The notes: generated by a model from the letters alone, not told the origin. A stretch of DNA of 64,000 nucleotides from G965267425 sp965267425 (GCA_965267425.1 OZ253959.1:1922001-1986000); one strand, 5' to 3'; shown: positions 1 through 9,707, counted from the stretch's first letter. Numbers and translations: made by a program.

Positions 1-522
1 ATCAATTTCTGTCCCTTTTGGCACCTCGGTTCCAGGTTCGATGTCGTCACCGTCAAATTGTTGCAATAAAACACAGTCAAAACATTGATCTGGTCTGTAG
101 GACAACAATCCCACTTCCAATCCAGCACTTTTCAACGTCTCAATGGCCGCCCGTTTTGATTTATCAACTAGGTGAGGCATAAATGCATTTTCAGGCTTCA
201 TCTTATTGATGGTCAGGTAAATTATCCTTCCATCTTTCACAGCAGAACCCGCTTCAGGATGTTGCTCCAACACAATTCCCCTTGGCGCATTATCCCTGTA
301 CAATGAATCCATGATTTGATAGGTCAATCCCCTCTTCTCAAGAATCTCCTCCACTTCAATTTCAATAAACCCCATTAAATCCGGAACTTCAACAGTCTCT
401 CCATGCAATGTGTATTTATCAAGATACCAAAGTGCCCACCAACAAATTCCTAGAAAAAATAGGGCAGCAATAATCCATTGCAACATGAACTTTCTGGCAA
501 ATAAAATCCGAATCAACTTCAT
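1..522 (-). CDS. PASTA domain protein, C-terminus cut by window edge
   Basis: The reading frame starts at the ATG at 522 on the minus strand and is open to base 1, giving 174 residues so far. A short basic N-terminus is followed by one membrane segment (about residues 13-32, rich in Phe, Leu, Ile and Trp), so the rest should be periplasmic. At least two PASTA-like repeats follow. Each begins with a V-P-D-L or M-P-H-L motif, has a run like 'AIETLKSAGLEVG', and ends near 'PEAGS..KDG..I'. PASTA domains bind uncrosslinked peptidoglycan or muropeptides in other proteins. There is no kinase or transpeptidase domain in the visible part. It is divergent from ddl, another cell-wall gene. The missing C-terminus could hold more PASTA repeats. 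Confidence 0.85.
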   Translation of the reverse strand, partial: MKLIRILFARKFMLQWIIAALFFLGICWWALWYLDKYTLHGETVEVPDLMGFIEIEVEEILEKRGLTYQIMDSLYRDNAPRGIVLEQHPEAGSAVKDGRIIYLTINKMKPENAFMPHLVDKSKRAAIETLKSAGLEVGLLSYRPDQCFDCVLLQQFDGDDIEPGTEVPKGTEID

Positions 523-549
523 TTAGCTGTGATAATTTCTAATCGAAGG

Positions 550-557
550 CAAATATA
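550..557 (-). promoter_or_regulatory. Candidate -7 element for the PASTA gene
   Basis: On the minus strand this reads TATATTTG, an exact match to the Bacteroidota -7 consensus TAnnTTTG. It lies 27 bases upstream of the ATG at 522. No TTG is seen at the expected -33 distance, so the call rests on one element. Confidence 0.4.
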
Positions 558-626
558 AAAATAATGAAGGCCTTCTTTTTATGTGGAATCGATTCTATAT
601 TTACATGGAATTCTTTAGTGGCATTT

Positions 627-1601
627 ATGCGGAAAATTATTGGAATCATTTACGGTGGAAATTCAGAAGAATCAGACATTTCCAAAGGAAGTGCTCAGCA
701 AGTTATGAATGCACTTTCCATCAACTATGAAACCTATTTGATTCGTGTTCTTGGAGATGAATGGACTTGTGAAATTGAAGGAAAGAAGGTTTCATTAGAT
801 AAGAACGACTTTTCCTTACCTCTAGGAGAAGAAATTGTTCAATTTGATGCAGTTTTTAATGCCATTCATGGAGACCCTGGTGAAAATGGAAAAATGGCTG
901 CTTATTTTAATATGATTGGCATGTCTCATTCAAGTTGTGATTTTGATGCAGCATCTTTGACATTTTCAAAATGGCAATGCAACCAAGTGTTGAAATCATT
1001 AGGATTTGATGTTTCTGATTCATATCTGATAACCGCCAGTGATCCAAAGGTACATGCACATCAAATAGACGCATTGGGCTTTCCATTTTTCCTTAAACCG
1101 AATAAGAACGGTTCCAGTTTTGGTATCTCAAAAATTAAATCCAGGGAAGAAATAGAGCCGGCATTGAAAACTATCTTTTCCATGGATGAAGAAGCCATTG
1201 CAGAGAAATTAATTACCGGAACTGAAGTTACTTGTGCGGTTTATACCCAAAACGGAAATGTAAAAACATTACCACTTACAGAAATTGTTTCTGAAAACGA
1301 ATATTTCGATTACCAGGCCAAATATGAAGGTGCTTCGCAGGAAATAACACCGGCCAGGATTGATGAAAATCAAACCCATCACATCCAATCCATTTCGGTT
1401 GACATATACAAGAAAATGGGATTAAAAGGTCTTGTTCGTATTGATTATATGATACAGAATCAAACACCCGTTATCATTGAAATCAATACCGTCCCAGGCT
1501 TATCCAGAGAGAGTATCGTACCAAAGCAATTGGGAGTTGCCGGGATTGATGTAGCTGATTATTTTAGCGATCTGCTCCTTGAATCAATGAATCAAGCTTG
1601 A
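627..1601 (+). CDS. ddl: D-alanine--D-alanine ligase
   Basis: Joins two D-alanines using ATP to make the dipeptide for peptidoglycan precursors, in the cytoplasm. The protein is 324 residues, a normal length. Near the start it has 'IIGIIYGGNSEE' (Ddl N-domain). It then has 'HGDPGENG' (usually HGxxGEDG), the ATP-grasp segment 'KPNKNGSSFG', and the metal/phosphate motif 'IEINTVPGLS' near the C-terminus. I chose the ATG at 627 because homologues start just before the I-I-Y-G-G strand. An in-frame ATG at 564 would add 21 residues of no family likeness. The end overlaps the convergent rdgB by 10 bases. Confidence 0.95.
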   Translation: MRKIIGIIYGGNSEESDISKGSAQQVMNALSINYETYLIRVLGDEWTCEIEGKKVSLDKNDFSLPLGEEIVQFDAVFNAIHGDPGENGKMAAYFNMIGMSHSSCDFDAASLTFSKWQCNQVLKSLGFDVSDSYLITASDPKVHAHQIDALGFPFFLKPNKNGSSFGISKIKSREEIEPALKTIFSMDEEAIAEKLITGTEVTCAVYTQNGNVKTLPLTEIVSENEYFDYQAKYEGASQEITPARIDENQTHHIQSISVDIYKKMGLKGLVRIDYMIQNQTPVIIEINTVPGLSRESIVPKQLGVAGIDVADYFSDLLLESMNQA

Positions 1602-2173
1602 TTTAAGAATTCTACCATTTTTGCTACCGCTAAAGCTCGATGGCTAATTTCATTTTTTTGCTCCCCTGACATTTCAGCAAAAGATTTGTCATATCCATTG
1701 GGAACAAATATAGGGTCATAGCCAAATCCATGTTCCCCTCTTTTTTCACTTAAAATAGTACCAAGAACCTCACCTTCAAAAATGTGCTTGTTTTGTTGAA
1801 TAATGTAGGCAATGACCGTTCTGAATTTGGCCTTTCTATTTTCTGCCTCTTTCATTTCTTGCAATACTTTATTCATATTGTCTTCTGCGTTGCAATGTTC
1901 CCCAGCAAAACGAGCAGAATAAACGCCGGGTCGACCATCCAAATATTCAATTTCAAGACCAGTGTCATCAGCCAGGACAGGTAAGCGAGAAAAATCTGCA
2001 ATTGTTTGTGCCTTTAATATGGCATTTCCCGTTAACGTTTCTTCCGTTTCTGGAATATCTTGTTGAAAACCTATGTCTTGCAAAGAAAGAATGTCGTATT
2101 TATCTGAAAGCATTTGTCTTACCTCTCTCAATTTATTGCCATTGTTGGTCGCAAAAACAACTTCTTGTTTCAT
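1592..2173 (-). CDS. rdgB: Non-canonical purine NTP pyrophosphatase (RdgB/HAM1)
   Basis: Hydrolyses dITP, ITP and XTP to monophosphates so that deaminated purines are not built into DNA or RNA. The protein is 193 residues, full length for the family. It begins 'VVFATNNGNKLREV' (the T-x-x-x-x-K nucleotide-binding start), has 'LADDTGLEI' with the catalytic/metal acidic residues, 'RPGVYSARFAG', and 'GFGYDPIFVP' near the C-terminus, all diagnostic of Ham1/RdgB. It is convergent with ddl and shares 10 bases with it. The region upstream to 2361 (188 bases) is AT-rich, and I see no confident promoter in it. Confidence 0.95.
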   Translation of the reverse strand: MKQEVVFATNNGNKLREVRQMLSDKYDILSLQDIGFQQDIPETEETLTGNAILKAQTIADFSRLPVLADDTGLEIEYLDGRPGVYSARFAGEHCNAEDNMNKVLQEMKEAENRKAKFRTVIAYIIQQNKHIFEGEVLGTILSEKRGEHGFGYDPIFVPNGYDKSFAEMSGEQKNEISHRALAVAKMVEFLNQA

Positions 2174-2361
2174 ACTGGTTGATTATTTTACGTGTTTCGC
2201 CTAAAACTAATTTAGATTGACTTGCGAATATTACCATGACAAAACACAAGTTTATCTGAAATCAAATAACTGTATTTTATCCATAACATGTGTGGATAAT
2301 CAATTTTTATCTTTCTATCGTCTTCTTTTTTTAATTTGCCCTTTGGATTTTTATCATTCAC

Positions 2362-3786
2362 ATGGTATTTAGTAGTCCTATATTCTTATTCTTTTTTTTA
2401 CCGGTTGTTTTTGGACTGTATTTCCTTGTTCCCCAACGGTTTAAAAATCTCATATTGCTGCTATTCAGCTTGCTTTTTTACACATGGGGAGAAAAGTTGA
2501 TTGTACTGGTTATGATTGCATCAACCATAATTGACTTCTTTTGTGGCATATGGATTGAAAAGGGGGCAAAACGTGCAGGGTTATGGCTCAGTGTACTGGC
2601 CAATGTCGGCTTGCTGGGATTTTTTAAATACACCGAATTTGCATTTGAGAATCTGCATTCATTGTGCATGATACTGAAATTGCCAACGCAATGGATACAT
2701 GTTGTACCTGATATAGTTTTACCTCTGGGGATAAGCTTCTATACCTTCCAAACGATGTCTTATACCATTGACGTTTATCGAGGGTATATCAAGGCCAATA
2801 GAAATTACCTCAATTTTGCAACGTACGTGACCATGTTTCCTCAATTAGTTGCTGGTCCAATTGTCAGGTACCGTGATATTGAGCAACAATTGACCTCCAG
2901 GAATAGCTCATGGAATGATGTTTCAAAAGGCGTACAGCGGTTTATCATTGGATTGGCTAAAAAAGTGCTTATTGCCAATAGTTTTGCTACCATTGCTGAT
3001 GACGTTTTTGCTATCCAGCCTGAACAGTTGAGCACGCCTTGGGCCTGGATGGGCATCATTGCTTATGCCTTCCAAATCTATTATGACTTTTCAGGGTATT
3101 CTGACATGGCCATTGGTTTGGGAAGGATCTTTGGCTTTCGGTTTTTGGAGAATTTCAATTACCCCTATATTTCGCAATCCATACAGGATTTTTGGAGAAG
3201 GTGGCACATTTCTTTGTCATCTTGGTTTCGAGACTACTTATATATTTCCTTAGGAGGAAACCGAAAAGGAAAAAATAGGACATATCTCAATCTGTTCATT
3301 GTCTTTTTCATTACAGGGTTATGGCATGGTGCCAGTTGGAATTTCATTATCTGGGGACTCTTTCATGGATTCTTTCTTGTATTGGAACGCTTAGGTTTAG
3401 CAAGCGTTCTTTCAAAGGTTCCAAGAATAGTGCGTCACCTTTATACACTGTTAATCGTACTAATTGGGTGGGTGATATTCAGAAGCGAAGACACGCTTTA
3501 TTCGTTAGAATATATCAATCGAATGTTCGTTTGGACAGATGCTCCTGGCAATGCTACTGTTTATTTGAATGCCATGTACATGCATGCGGAGTCCATCATA
3601 ATGTTGTTGATAGCCGTCATTTTTAGCATGCCCATGTTTGCCATAATACACCCAATGATTACACTATCCGATGCCCATTTGAAAAAGAGTTTCGGTGCCA
3701 TGATCTTTCATTTTGGAATATTCATTCTTTGTGTATGCTACCTGGCAGCAGGCAGTTATAACCCTTTTATTTATTTCAGATTTTAA
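2362..3786 (+). CDS. MBOAT-family O-acyltransferase (AlgI-like)
   Basis: A polytopic inner-membrane protein of 474 residues in the membrane-bound O-acyltransferase family. These proteins pass acetyl groups across the membrane to surface polymers (AlgI for alginate, DltB for teichoic acid). Key signs are 'YYDFSGYSDMAIGLG' (about 240-254), 'FWRRWHISLSSW' with His282, and 'GLWHGASWNF' with His322, the invariant MBOAT histidine. About ten hydrophobic segments are visible. Its stop overlaps the start of the AlgJ-like gene by one base (TAATG), so the two are probably translated together. It heads the glycan locus, so the acceptor is probably the glycan made there rather than alginate, since no alginate genes are present. 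Confidence 0.92.
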   Translation: MVFSSPIFLFFFLPVVFGLYFLVPQRFKNLILLLFSLLFYTWGEKLIVLVMIASTIIDFFCGIWIEKGAKRAGLWLSVLANVGLLGFFKYTEFAFENLHSLCMILKLPTQWIHVVPDIVLPLGISFYTFQTMSYTIDVYRGYIKANRNYLNFATYVTMFPQLVAGPIVRYRDIEQQLTSRNSSWNDVSKGVQRFIIGLAKKVLIANSFATIADDVFAIQPEQLSTPWAWMGIIAYAFQIYYDFSGYSDMAIGLGRIFGFRFLENFNYPYISQSIQDFWRRWHISLSSWFRDYLYISLGGNRKGKNRTYLNLFIVFFITGLWHGASWNFIIWGLFHGFFLVLERLGLASVLSKVPRIVRHLYTLLIVLIGWVIFRSEDTLYSLEYINRMFVWTDAPGNATVYLNAMYMHAESIIMLLIAVIFSMPMFAIIHPMITLSDAHLKKSFGAMIFHFGIFILCVCYLAAGSYNPFIYFRF

Positions 3787-4853
3787 TGAAGGAGAATAGC
3801 TTCATACAACGAATTTTTGTGGTCACAATGGCCATATTTATTTCTGTTCCAGGTATCTTTTTCTTTGTAAATAATGAAAATTCAATTGGCCTTCAAAACA
3901 ATTCCAATTTTATAGATTCATTTGACGATGAAGCAAGTAAGCGATTTGGTTTAAGAGATGAACTATTTGCACTTTTTAGCTTCCTGAAACAAGATGTCTT
4001 AGGGTCTCAAATCATCCCTCACAAAGTCATTCAAGGGCAGGAAGGTTGGTATTTTCTTGGAAATGATTTTAGCCAAACGATAAGTGAATTAATGGGATTG
4101 TCAACTTTTACAACCAATGAATTATTGGCAATCGAGAAGAATCTGTTATCGCTTCAAAAATTGGTTACAAAGCAAAACATGAAATTCATGGTGGTGACCG
4201 TGCCTGACAAATCAACCATATATGCGGAAAACGTTGGGTGGAGTTTTAAGGAAATGCATGGAAAAAGAAAGCAGTTTAATGACTTACTTCATGCAAAAAA
4301 CATACACCATATAGATTTGACCAAACTGCTAAAAAATCAATCCTTGCGAACCTATTACAAAACCGATTCTCATTGGAATTCTTACGGTTCTTTGATTTCC
4401 ACCATTCATATTTTTGGCCATCCTATATTTGCACATTATATGGCTCCTCAAGAAGAACTTTACCGTATCAAGGACACATCATTTTCAACAATGGATTTAA
4501 CACGAATGTTAATGAAAAAGGAAAAGGAAATCGATAACTATTATGCTTATAAATTCCAGACCAATTCGGTTGAGCAAAACGGACAATCCGATGATATCCA
4601 ATTTGAAAGTGCCGATGATTCACGGGAACGTCATTATTTCAACAAATCGAAAAAACCTGTCGTCTCCATTGTAGGAGATTCTTTCTGTGAAGGCCTTATC
4701 CCCTACTTCAAAGAACATTGCGGTGAATTACATGTCTTTGCCAAAAATAAATTTGATTCGTCATTTGTTATCAATTATCCTTCGGATGTATTAATCTTGC
4801 AAGTGGCTGAAAGAAACATTGATAAATTTATCGACAAATACTGGACTCATTGA
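3786..4853 (+). CDS. AlgJ/AlgX-like SGNH O-acetyltransferase partner
   Basis: A 355-residue protein with one N-terminal membrane anchor (about 10-28) and a periplasmic SGNH-hydrolase-like domain. The likely catalytic residues are visible: the D-x-H motif in 'YKTDSHWNSYG' (Asp194, His196) and the nucleophile Ser299 in 'SIVGDSF'. In the AlgX/AlgJ family this order (DxH before GxS) is typical, and the protein completes O-acetylation with an MBOAT partner. That partner is directly upstream, with a one-base overlap. The DxH and Ser are far apart in sequence, with a divergent 80-residue middle section. The exact substrate is not known. Confidence 0.85.
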   Translation: MKENSFIQRIFVVTMAIFISVPGIFFFVNNENSIGLQNNSNFIDSFDDEASKRFGLRDELFALFSFLKQDVLGSQIIPHKVIQGQEGWYFLGNDFSQTISELMGLSTFTTNELLAIEKNLLSLQKLVTKQNMKFMVVTVPDKSTIYAENVGWSFKEMHGKRKQFNDLLHAKNIHHIDLTKLLKNQSLRTYYKTDSHWNSYGSLISTIHIFGHPIFAHYMAPQEELYRIKDTSFSTMDLTRMLMKKEKEIDNYYAYKFQTNSVEQNGQSDDIQFESADDSRERHYFNKSKKPVVSIVGDSFCEGLIPYFKEHCGELHVFAKNKFDSSFVINYPSDVLILQVAERNIDKFIDKYWTH

Positions 4854-4882
4854 CCATAGATTCAATGTGTTATTCAATTCAT

Positions 4883-4887
4883 AGGAG
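4883..4887 (+). promoter_or_regulatory. Shine-Dalgarno-like AGGAG for the flippase GTG start
   Basis: AGGAG sits five bases before the GTG at 4893. Strong Shine-Dalgarno sequences are uncommon in Bacteroidota. Here it supports the GTG as the true start of the flippase gene, because no suitable ATG lies nearby. Confidence 0.5.
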
Positions 4888-4892
4888 AAAAC

Positions 4893-6362
4893 GTGTCGTT
4901 TAGAAAGCAACTACTTGGTGAAACCTTTATATACGGAATCAGCCGTTATGCATCTTTATTTGCGGCTCTTTTTCTAACACCCATTTATACACGTTTGCTA
5001 AGTAAAGCCGATTATGGCGTCATGGATATTTTCAATCGATGGAACGCCTTTGCTATTTCAATATTACCATTGGGTCTTTTTACAGCCTATCTCAGATTTT
5101 ATCCAGACGCCAAAAAAGAAAGTCAGTCTGCCGTCAATTTGCTAAACGGCACAATTCTAATGACCATTTTCGGTGCATGTATTGCCTATGGTCTGCTCAT
5201 GACCCTTATTTTACCATTGTTTTATGCCGGTTTCGTTGATGAGACGTTTCCCGGAATTGACAGAATCTATTGGATGAGCATTGTTATTGTATTTGGGCAA
5301 TTGTATTTTCAATATCATCTTCAATCTTTTCGAGTGAATTTTCAGAAATACAGCTATGCGATTTTAAGCTTAGTTAATTTCTTGATTCTCACTATTCTGG
5401 GGTTCTATTTCGTATACTTTAAAGACTTGAATATCATAGGTTTTTTCTATGCTTCAGTTATATCTGTGATAGCCAGTTCGTTGATTGCAAGTTACATGAA
5501 CAGGAATATCCTTAGCCTTCAATTTGATTTAAAAGAAGCCAAAAAACTGCTTCGTTACAGCATTCATTTCCTATCCGTATTTTTTCTGTTTCAGATTACC
5601 GATTTAGTAGATCGATACCTCATTAAAAATGTAATTTCCATTGAAGACGTGGGTATATATTCTATCGGTAGTAGAATTGCCGGAGTGCTACAGATAGGAC
5701 TAGGCGCATTTGCCACAGCCTGGATGCCGCATGCTCTTGGTTTAAAAGATGATCCTTCCGCTAATCGAATTTTTTCACAAGGATGGACCGCCTACATGCT
5801 CATAGGAACATTTGTAGTGTCTGGAATCATCTTATTTAGGCCTGAATTACTTTTGTTTTTTGCTCCGGATTATGCAGAATCTTCTTTTGTCATTGTATTG
5901 CTTTGCCTTTTTAATTTCATCATGGGAATGGCCTATACCTTTTCTTTGGGCATTCAGTTATCCAAAAGAACTGCGGTTATTTCTAAAATTGGAATCGTTG
6001 TCATTGGCGTGAAAGTTATACTCAGTGTGCTGTTGGTAGGTCCTTACGGCATCAATGGAATTGCAATGGCTTCATTGATTGAATCCTTTTGTTGGATAGG
6101 AGTGCAACACTATTTCAGTCAAAAGTACTTTCCGTTAAAGTACCCCTATATCGTATTGGTGATTTCAACCCTACTATTAGTATCTGTCATCCTGTTCTCA
6201 GAATACATGTCGCCTTCTTTGCAATCATTGCCTTTTAGAATGCTATTTAGTATAGGATTAACGGCTATTATGTTTGTATTAGTGAAGTACTTTATCATCA
6301 ACAGAGGATCCCTTTCGGTTTTGAATAATGACTCAGAAAATGAAGAACATGGCGGAGGATGA
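4893..6362 (+). CDS. Polysaccharide flippase (Wzx/MATE-like)
   Basis: A 489-residue membrane protein with 12-14 hydrophobic segments, beginning 'LLGETFIYGISRYASLFAALFLTPIYTRLL', as is typical of Wzx/RfbX-type polysaccharide exporters. It should move lipid-linked glycan units from the inner to the outer face of the inner membrane. The start is a GTG with an AGGAG box in front. It follows the acetylation pair after 39 bases and overlaps the next methyltransferase gene by 35 bases. The sugar it carries cannot be read from sequence. Confidence 0.9.
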   Translation: MSFRKQLLGETFIYGISRYASLFAALFLTPIYTRLLSKADYGVMDIFNRWNAFAISILPLGLFTAYLRFYPDAKKESQSAVNLLNGTILMTIFGACIAYGLLMTLILPLFYAGFVDETFPGIDRIYWMSIVIVFGQLYFQYHLQSFRVNFQKYSYAILSLVNFLILTILGFYFVYFKDLNIIGFFYASVISVIASSLIASYMNRNILSLQFDLKEAKKLLRYSIHFLSVFFLFQITDLVDRYLIKNVISIEDVGIYSIGSRIAGVLQIGLGAFATAWMPHALGLKDDPSANRIFSQGWTAYMLIGTFVVSGIILFRPELLLFFAPDYAESSFVIVLLCLFNFIMGMAYTFSLGIQLSKRTAVISKIGIVVIGVKVILSVLLVGPYGINGIAMASLIESFCWIGVQHYFSQKYFPLKYPYIVLVISTLLLVSVILFSEYMSPSLQSLPFRMLFSIGLTAIMFVLVKYFIINRGSLSVLNNDSENEEHGGG

Positions 6363-7281
6363 TATAGAACATGTTTCGTGCCCGTTGTGCTCATCAACCA
6401 GCCATCGTTTTTATGATAAACTCAACAATTGGAACATTGTTGCATGCAATACATGCGATTTAAAATTCACCAACCCCCGCCCTACTCTTGAATCACTTCC
6501 GACCTACTACAGCGAAGAATACTTTCAGGATGAAAGACATGTTGGAAAATTCTATGACAAGGAAGGCGGAATAAAAAAAGCAGATACCAGCCCCTATATC
6601 AACAGAATTCAGGATGTTGAAAATTTTTCCAAACAACGTGGAAAATTATTGGAATTAGGAGCTGCCAGAGGTGGATTTATAAACGTGTTGCAAAAAAGAG
6701 GTTGGAACGTTAAAGGGATTGACATTTCGCAAGATGCGGTTGATTTTGGTAGAAAAGAACTCAATTTGGATATGTTTTGCGGCCATTTTGCGGACTTTCC
6801 TGACAATGAAATGTTCGATGTAATTTGCATGTATCAAACACTTGAGCATGTTCCGGATCCAGGTCTTGTCATTGAAAAATCATATAAAATACTGAATACC
6901 AATGGATTGTTCATCGCTGAAATACCCAACATCAATTCATTTGATATGAAAATCAGCAAAGAACGAAAGCGCTTGTCTTATGATTTACCAAGGCATTTGA
7001 ATCACTTCTCCGAAAAAGTGCTTACAAGACACCTCGAACAAAATGGGTTTCGCATCATTCATGTAAATCGATACTACCCAAATTTTATTTTGTCTTTACT
7101 TCAAAATAAACAGAAACCCGCAGTGGCAAGGTCATCACAAAATGAAACCAAGGTGAAAAGCAATGATGAGGTAATTCCCATGATGAAATATCCTACAGGG
7201 TGGAAACAACAACTCTTGCAAATGAATAGCAGATTATTTCCAGGATGGAGGTTCACTGTAATTGCTCAAAAAAATGGCTAG
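6328..7281 (+). CDS. Class I SAM methyltransferase with N-terminal zinc ribbon
   Basis: A 317-residue cytoplasmic protein. The N-terminus has two Cys pairs ('CPLC' near 18 and 'CNTC' near 46) that should bind zinc. A Rossmann methyltransferase domain follows with the SAM loop 'LLELGAARGGF' and the acidic strand 'VKGIDIS'. This layout matches sugar or lipid-linked-glycan methyltransferases found in many surface-glycan loci. It overlaps the flippase gene by 35 bases, and ATGs at 6337 and 6346 are alternative starts that reduce the overlap. Methylation of a sugar hydroxyl or carboxyl is inferred from the neighbours. Confidence 0.85.
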   Translation: MTQKMKNMAEDDIEHVSCPLCSSTSHRFYDKLNNWNIVACNTCDLKFTNPRPTLESLPTYYSEEYFQDERHVGKFYDKEGGIKKADTSPYINRIQDVENFSKQRGKLLELGAARGGFINVLQKRGWNVKGIDISQDAVDFGRKELNLDMFCGHFADFPDNEMFDVICMYQTLEHVPDPGLVIEKSYKILNTNGLFIAEIPNINSFDMKISKERKRLSYDLPRHLNHFSEKVLTRHLEQNGFRIIHVNRYYPNFILSLLQNKQKPAVARSSQNETKVKSNDEVIPMMKYPTGWKQQLLQMNSRLFPGWRFTVIAQKNG

Positions 7282-8527
7282 TGGATTAAACTTCATAGGA
7301 AGATTAAAGGCATTGTTCTTTATGGTGCTTTTTTGGGTATGTTACATCTTGGTTTTCGTCACCCGTCTTGTGCTTACTCCAATTACTCGTAGCCAGTTGC
7401 ACTTGAATTCAAAAAGGCCGAAAATTCTTTACCTGGCTACTTTCTTTCCTAACAACGCAGGTTATCATTACAGGGTGCAATTGTGGGCTGATGAACTCAG
7501 GCAAGAAGGATACCATGTAACTATCAAAAACGTTTTTAATGAACGTCAGTTTCATCGATTGCGTCAAAGTTCTTTACCACATGTTCAATTCTATGTGATG
7601 GGCATGATGAAAAGATATGTTCATCTTCTACAATCCATTTTTTATCACAGAGTAATTGTTCGAAGAGAAGTATTGCATTTTAATGACTATGGTGCATTGT
7701 TTTATGAAAAATTGCTTTTATCTATTCATCCAAACGCAATTTTAGATTTTGATGATGATATAGCCGAAGCAAAAGGAGAGCCCAAAAACATTTCATTATT
7801 TGGAAATCTCTTATTGGAGCATTCCCAAAAATTCACTGGTTCTCTTAAGTTGTTTGAGTTCTTTATGGTTGGCAGCCATTATTTGAAGCAATATGTGCTG
7901 GATGTAAATCCTTGGATTCAGCCTCATCAAATTCTCGTTTTGCCCACTTGCGTTGATTATGACAAATACCCGCCAAAAAATTATACCCTGAATGAGGGAA
8001 AAATAAACTTAGGTTGGATTGGATCCAATAACAATCAGAAATACTTAAAAATCATTGAAGATGACATTGAACGACTTGGACAACATCATAACGTTTCTTT
8101 GCATATCATTTCAGGAAAACCGTTTACTTCTTCCAGGAAAATTGATATTGTCAATCATCCATGGAGCATAAAAGAAGAAATAACTTTAATGCGAAACATT
8201 GACATAGGATTAATGCCTTTGGAGGACAACAAACTTCAAATGGGCAAGTGTGGATTTAAATTGATTCAATACATGGGTTTAGGCATAGTGGGAGTTGCAA
8301 CGGCTATTGGGGCCAACAACGAAATTGTTGAAGAAAATTCAAATGGCTTTTTAATTGAATCTGGAAAACCATGGATAGACACATTAGAAAAATTGGCTTC
8401 TAACCTCAATATGCTGAAAAGTATGGGAACCAAAGCGAGAGAAACCGTGATTGAAAATTACAGCATTGTAGGAAATCGATCAGCTTTTTTACATTTCATT
8501 CAAACCTTGCATGCAGATGAACGGTAA
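7274..8527 (+). CDS. Glycosyltransferase, GT4/GT-B type, membrane-anchored
   Basis: 417 residues from the ATG at 7274. The longer frame would start on a TTG at 7262. One strongly hydrophobic segment near the N-terminus (about 10-35) should anchor it to the inner membrane. The body looks like a GT-B transferase: 'ILYLATFFPNNAGYHYRVQLW' early, 'LDFDDDIAE' in the middle, and a C-terminal domain with 'LGWIGSNNNQKYL', 'IDIGLMPLEDN' and 'KLIQYMGLGIVGVAT', the usual donor-binding half. Donor and acceptor sugars are unknown. It overlaps the upstream methyltransferase gene by 8 bases and the next glycosyltransferase by 17. Confidence 0.85.
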   Translation: MASGLNFIGRLKALFFMVLFWVCYILVFVTRLVLTPITRSQLHLNSKRPKILYLATFFPNNAGYHYRVQLWADELRQEGYHVTIKNVFNERQFHRLRQSSLPHVQFYVMGMMKRYVHLLQSIFYHRVIVRREVLHFNDYGALFYEKLLLSIHPNAILDFDDDIAEAKGEPKNISLFGNLLLEHSQKFTGSLKLFEFFMVGSHYLKQYVLDVNPWIQPHQILVLPTCVDYDKYPPKNYTLNEGKINLGWIGSNNNQKYLKIIEDDIERLGQHHNVSLHIISGKPFTSSRKIDIVNHPWSIKEEITLMRNIDIGLMPLEDNKLQMGKCGFKLIQYMGLGIVGVATAIGANNEIVEENSNGFLIESGKPWIDTLEKLASNLNMLKSMGTKARETVIENYSIVGNRSAFLHFIQTLHADER

Positions 8528-9707
8528 ATTAAAGGTGATTATGTTGTTGGACAATCCTTATGGGCCCGATTTCCGTGTGGAAAAAGAGGCTTTACGGTTG
8601 TTGCAACTTGGATGGGAGGTAGACATCTACGCGGTAGAAAATACTTCATTACCACAAACTGAATCAAAAGATGGCTATCAGGTATTCCGTAAAATTACTT
8701 TGGCAATCAATCATCCTTTTTCAAAGGCATTTCGAAATTTCAAAAAGGAATTTATCAGTGCATTAGAAAAAGAAAAATTTGATGTGATCCATTGCCATGA
8801 TTTCAAAATGTTGCTTTTGGGATCAGCACTTCGCAAACATCTGTCACAAAAAGGAAAAACCGTAAAACTCATTTATGATTCGCATGAGTTTTTATCTGGT
8901 TATCCATTGTATCAATCGTTAAATCGAAAAATTGACCAATTAAAAGGTCGTTTGGTTTGGAATTGGTTTGTTGTTCAAGAACAAAAAAATATAGTAGATG
9001 CCGATTTTGTGATTTCGGTTAGTGAGTCCATTTGCAATGAGTTGAATGATAAGTTCAAATTAAAAAGACCTACGGTTCTTATTCGAAACATTCCAAAGTC
9101 GCAGACTGTAGATACGACAGGTAAAAGATATTTTCATGAAAAATATCTTTTAGACAAAAACGCCAAAGTAATTATCCATACAGGTAATGCATTTTTTTCA
9201 CTCGATCGGTTGAAACTACTTGTTCAATTGGTAACAGAACATCCTGAAGCATATTTGGTTTTTCTGGGAAGTCGTAAGAGCATCGATAGATTTAAACCAT
9301 ACGTGCAGAAACACAAGGTTGAGCACAAAATCTTTTTTCACGATCAAGTTGCCAAAGATGAAGTCACCAAATATTGTTCAATGGCTGACATAGGTCTTGT
9401 CTACGTTTGGAAACCGCAATGGCGATCGTATTGGTATTCATTCCCAAATAAATTGTTTGATGTTTCACTTGCAGGGTTACCATCTTTAGCCACCGCTCAA
9501 CCTGAATTTGAACGATTTAATCGAGAGCATAAACACATGGTTACCTTTAAAGGAAATTCATATGAGGCCTTAAAAGATGCCTATGTACTCCTCTTGGAAA
9601 ATTATCAGGAATTGAAAAACAATGCTGAGAAAATCAAAGATGTTGTTTCATGGGATGAAGAAGCCAAAAAACTTGATCAAATTTATCAGACCTTAGAAAA
9701 TGCTTAA
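8511..9707 (+). CDS. Glycosyltransferase, GT4-like
   Basis: A 398-residue soluble GT-B protein. The N-terminal half opens with 'VIMLLDNPYGPDFRVEKEAL' and contains 'FDVIHCHDFKMLLLG' and 'LIYDSHEFLSGYP', typical of GT4 acceptor domains. The C-terminal half has 'AYLVFLGSRKS' and 'FPNKLFDVSLAGLPSLAT', the nucleotide-sugar side. ATGs at 8511 and 8517 are both possible starts. It is embedded in the glycan operon with 17- and 8-base overlaps to its neighbours, so translational coupling is likely. Specificity is unknown. Confidence 0.87.
   Translation: MQMNGKLKVIMLLDNPYGPDFRVEKEALRLLQLGWEVDIYAVENTSLPQTESKDGYQVFRKITLAINHPFSKAFRNFKKEFISALEKEKFDVIHCHDFKMLLLGSALRKHLSQKGKTVKLIYDSHEFLSGYPLYQSLNRKIDQLKGRLVWNWFVVQEQKNIVDADFVISVSESICNELNDKFKLKRPTVLIRNIPKSQTVDTTGKRYFHEKYLLDKNAKVIIHTGNAFFSLDRLKLLVQLVTEHPEAYLVFLGSRKSIDRFKPYVQKHKVEHKIFFHDQVAKDEVTKYCSMADIGLVYVWKPQWRSYWYSFPNKLFDVSLAGLPSLATAQPEFERFNREHKHMVTFKGNSYEALKDAYVLLLENYQELKNNAEKIKDVVSWDEEAKKLDQIYQTLENA

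Noticed and set aside
1590..1603. 14-base perfect palindrome at the ddl/rdgB junction
   Set aside because: It has no loop or T-run and consists of the overlapping 3' codons of two convergent genes. A terminator or binding site cannot be supported.
2298..2361. Promoter of the glycan locus
   Set aside because: The gap is T-rich and holds near matches such as TATCTTTC, but no exact TAnnTTTG, so I did not list one.
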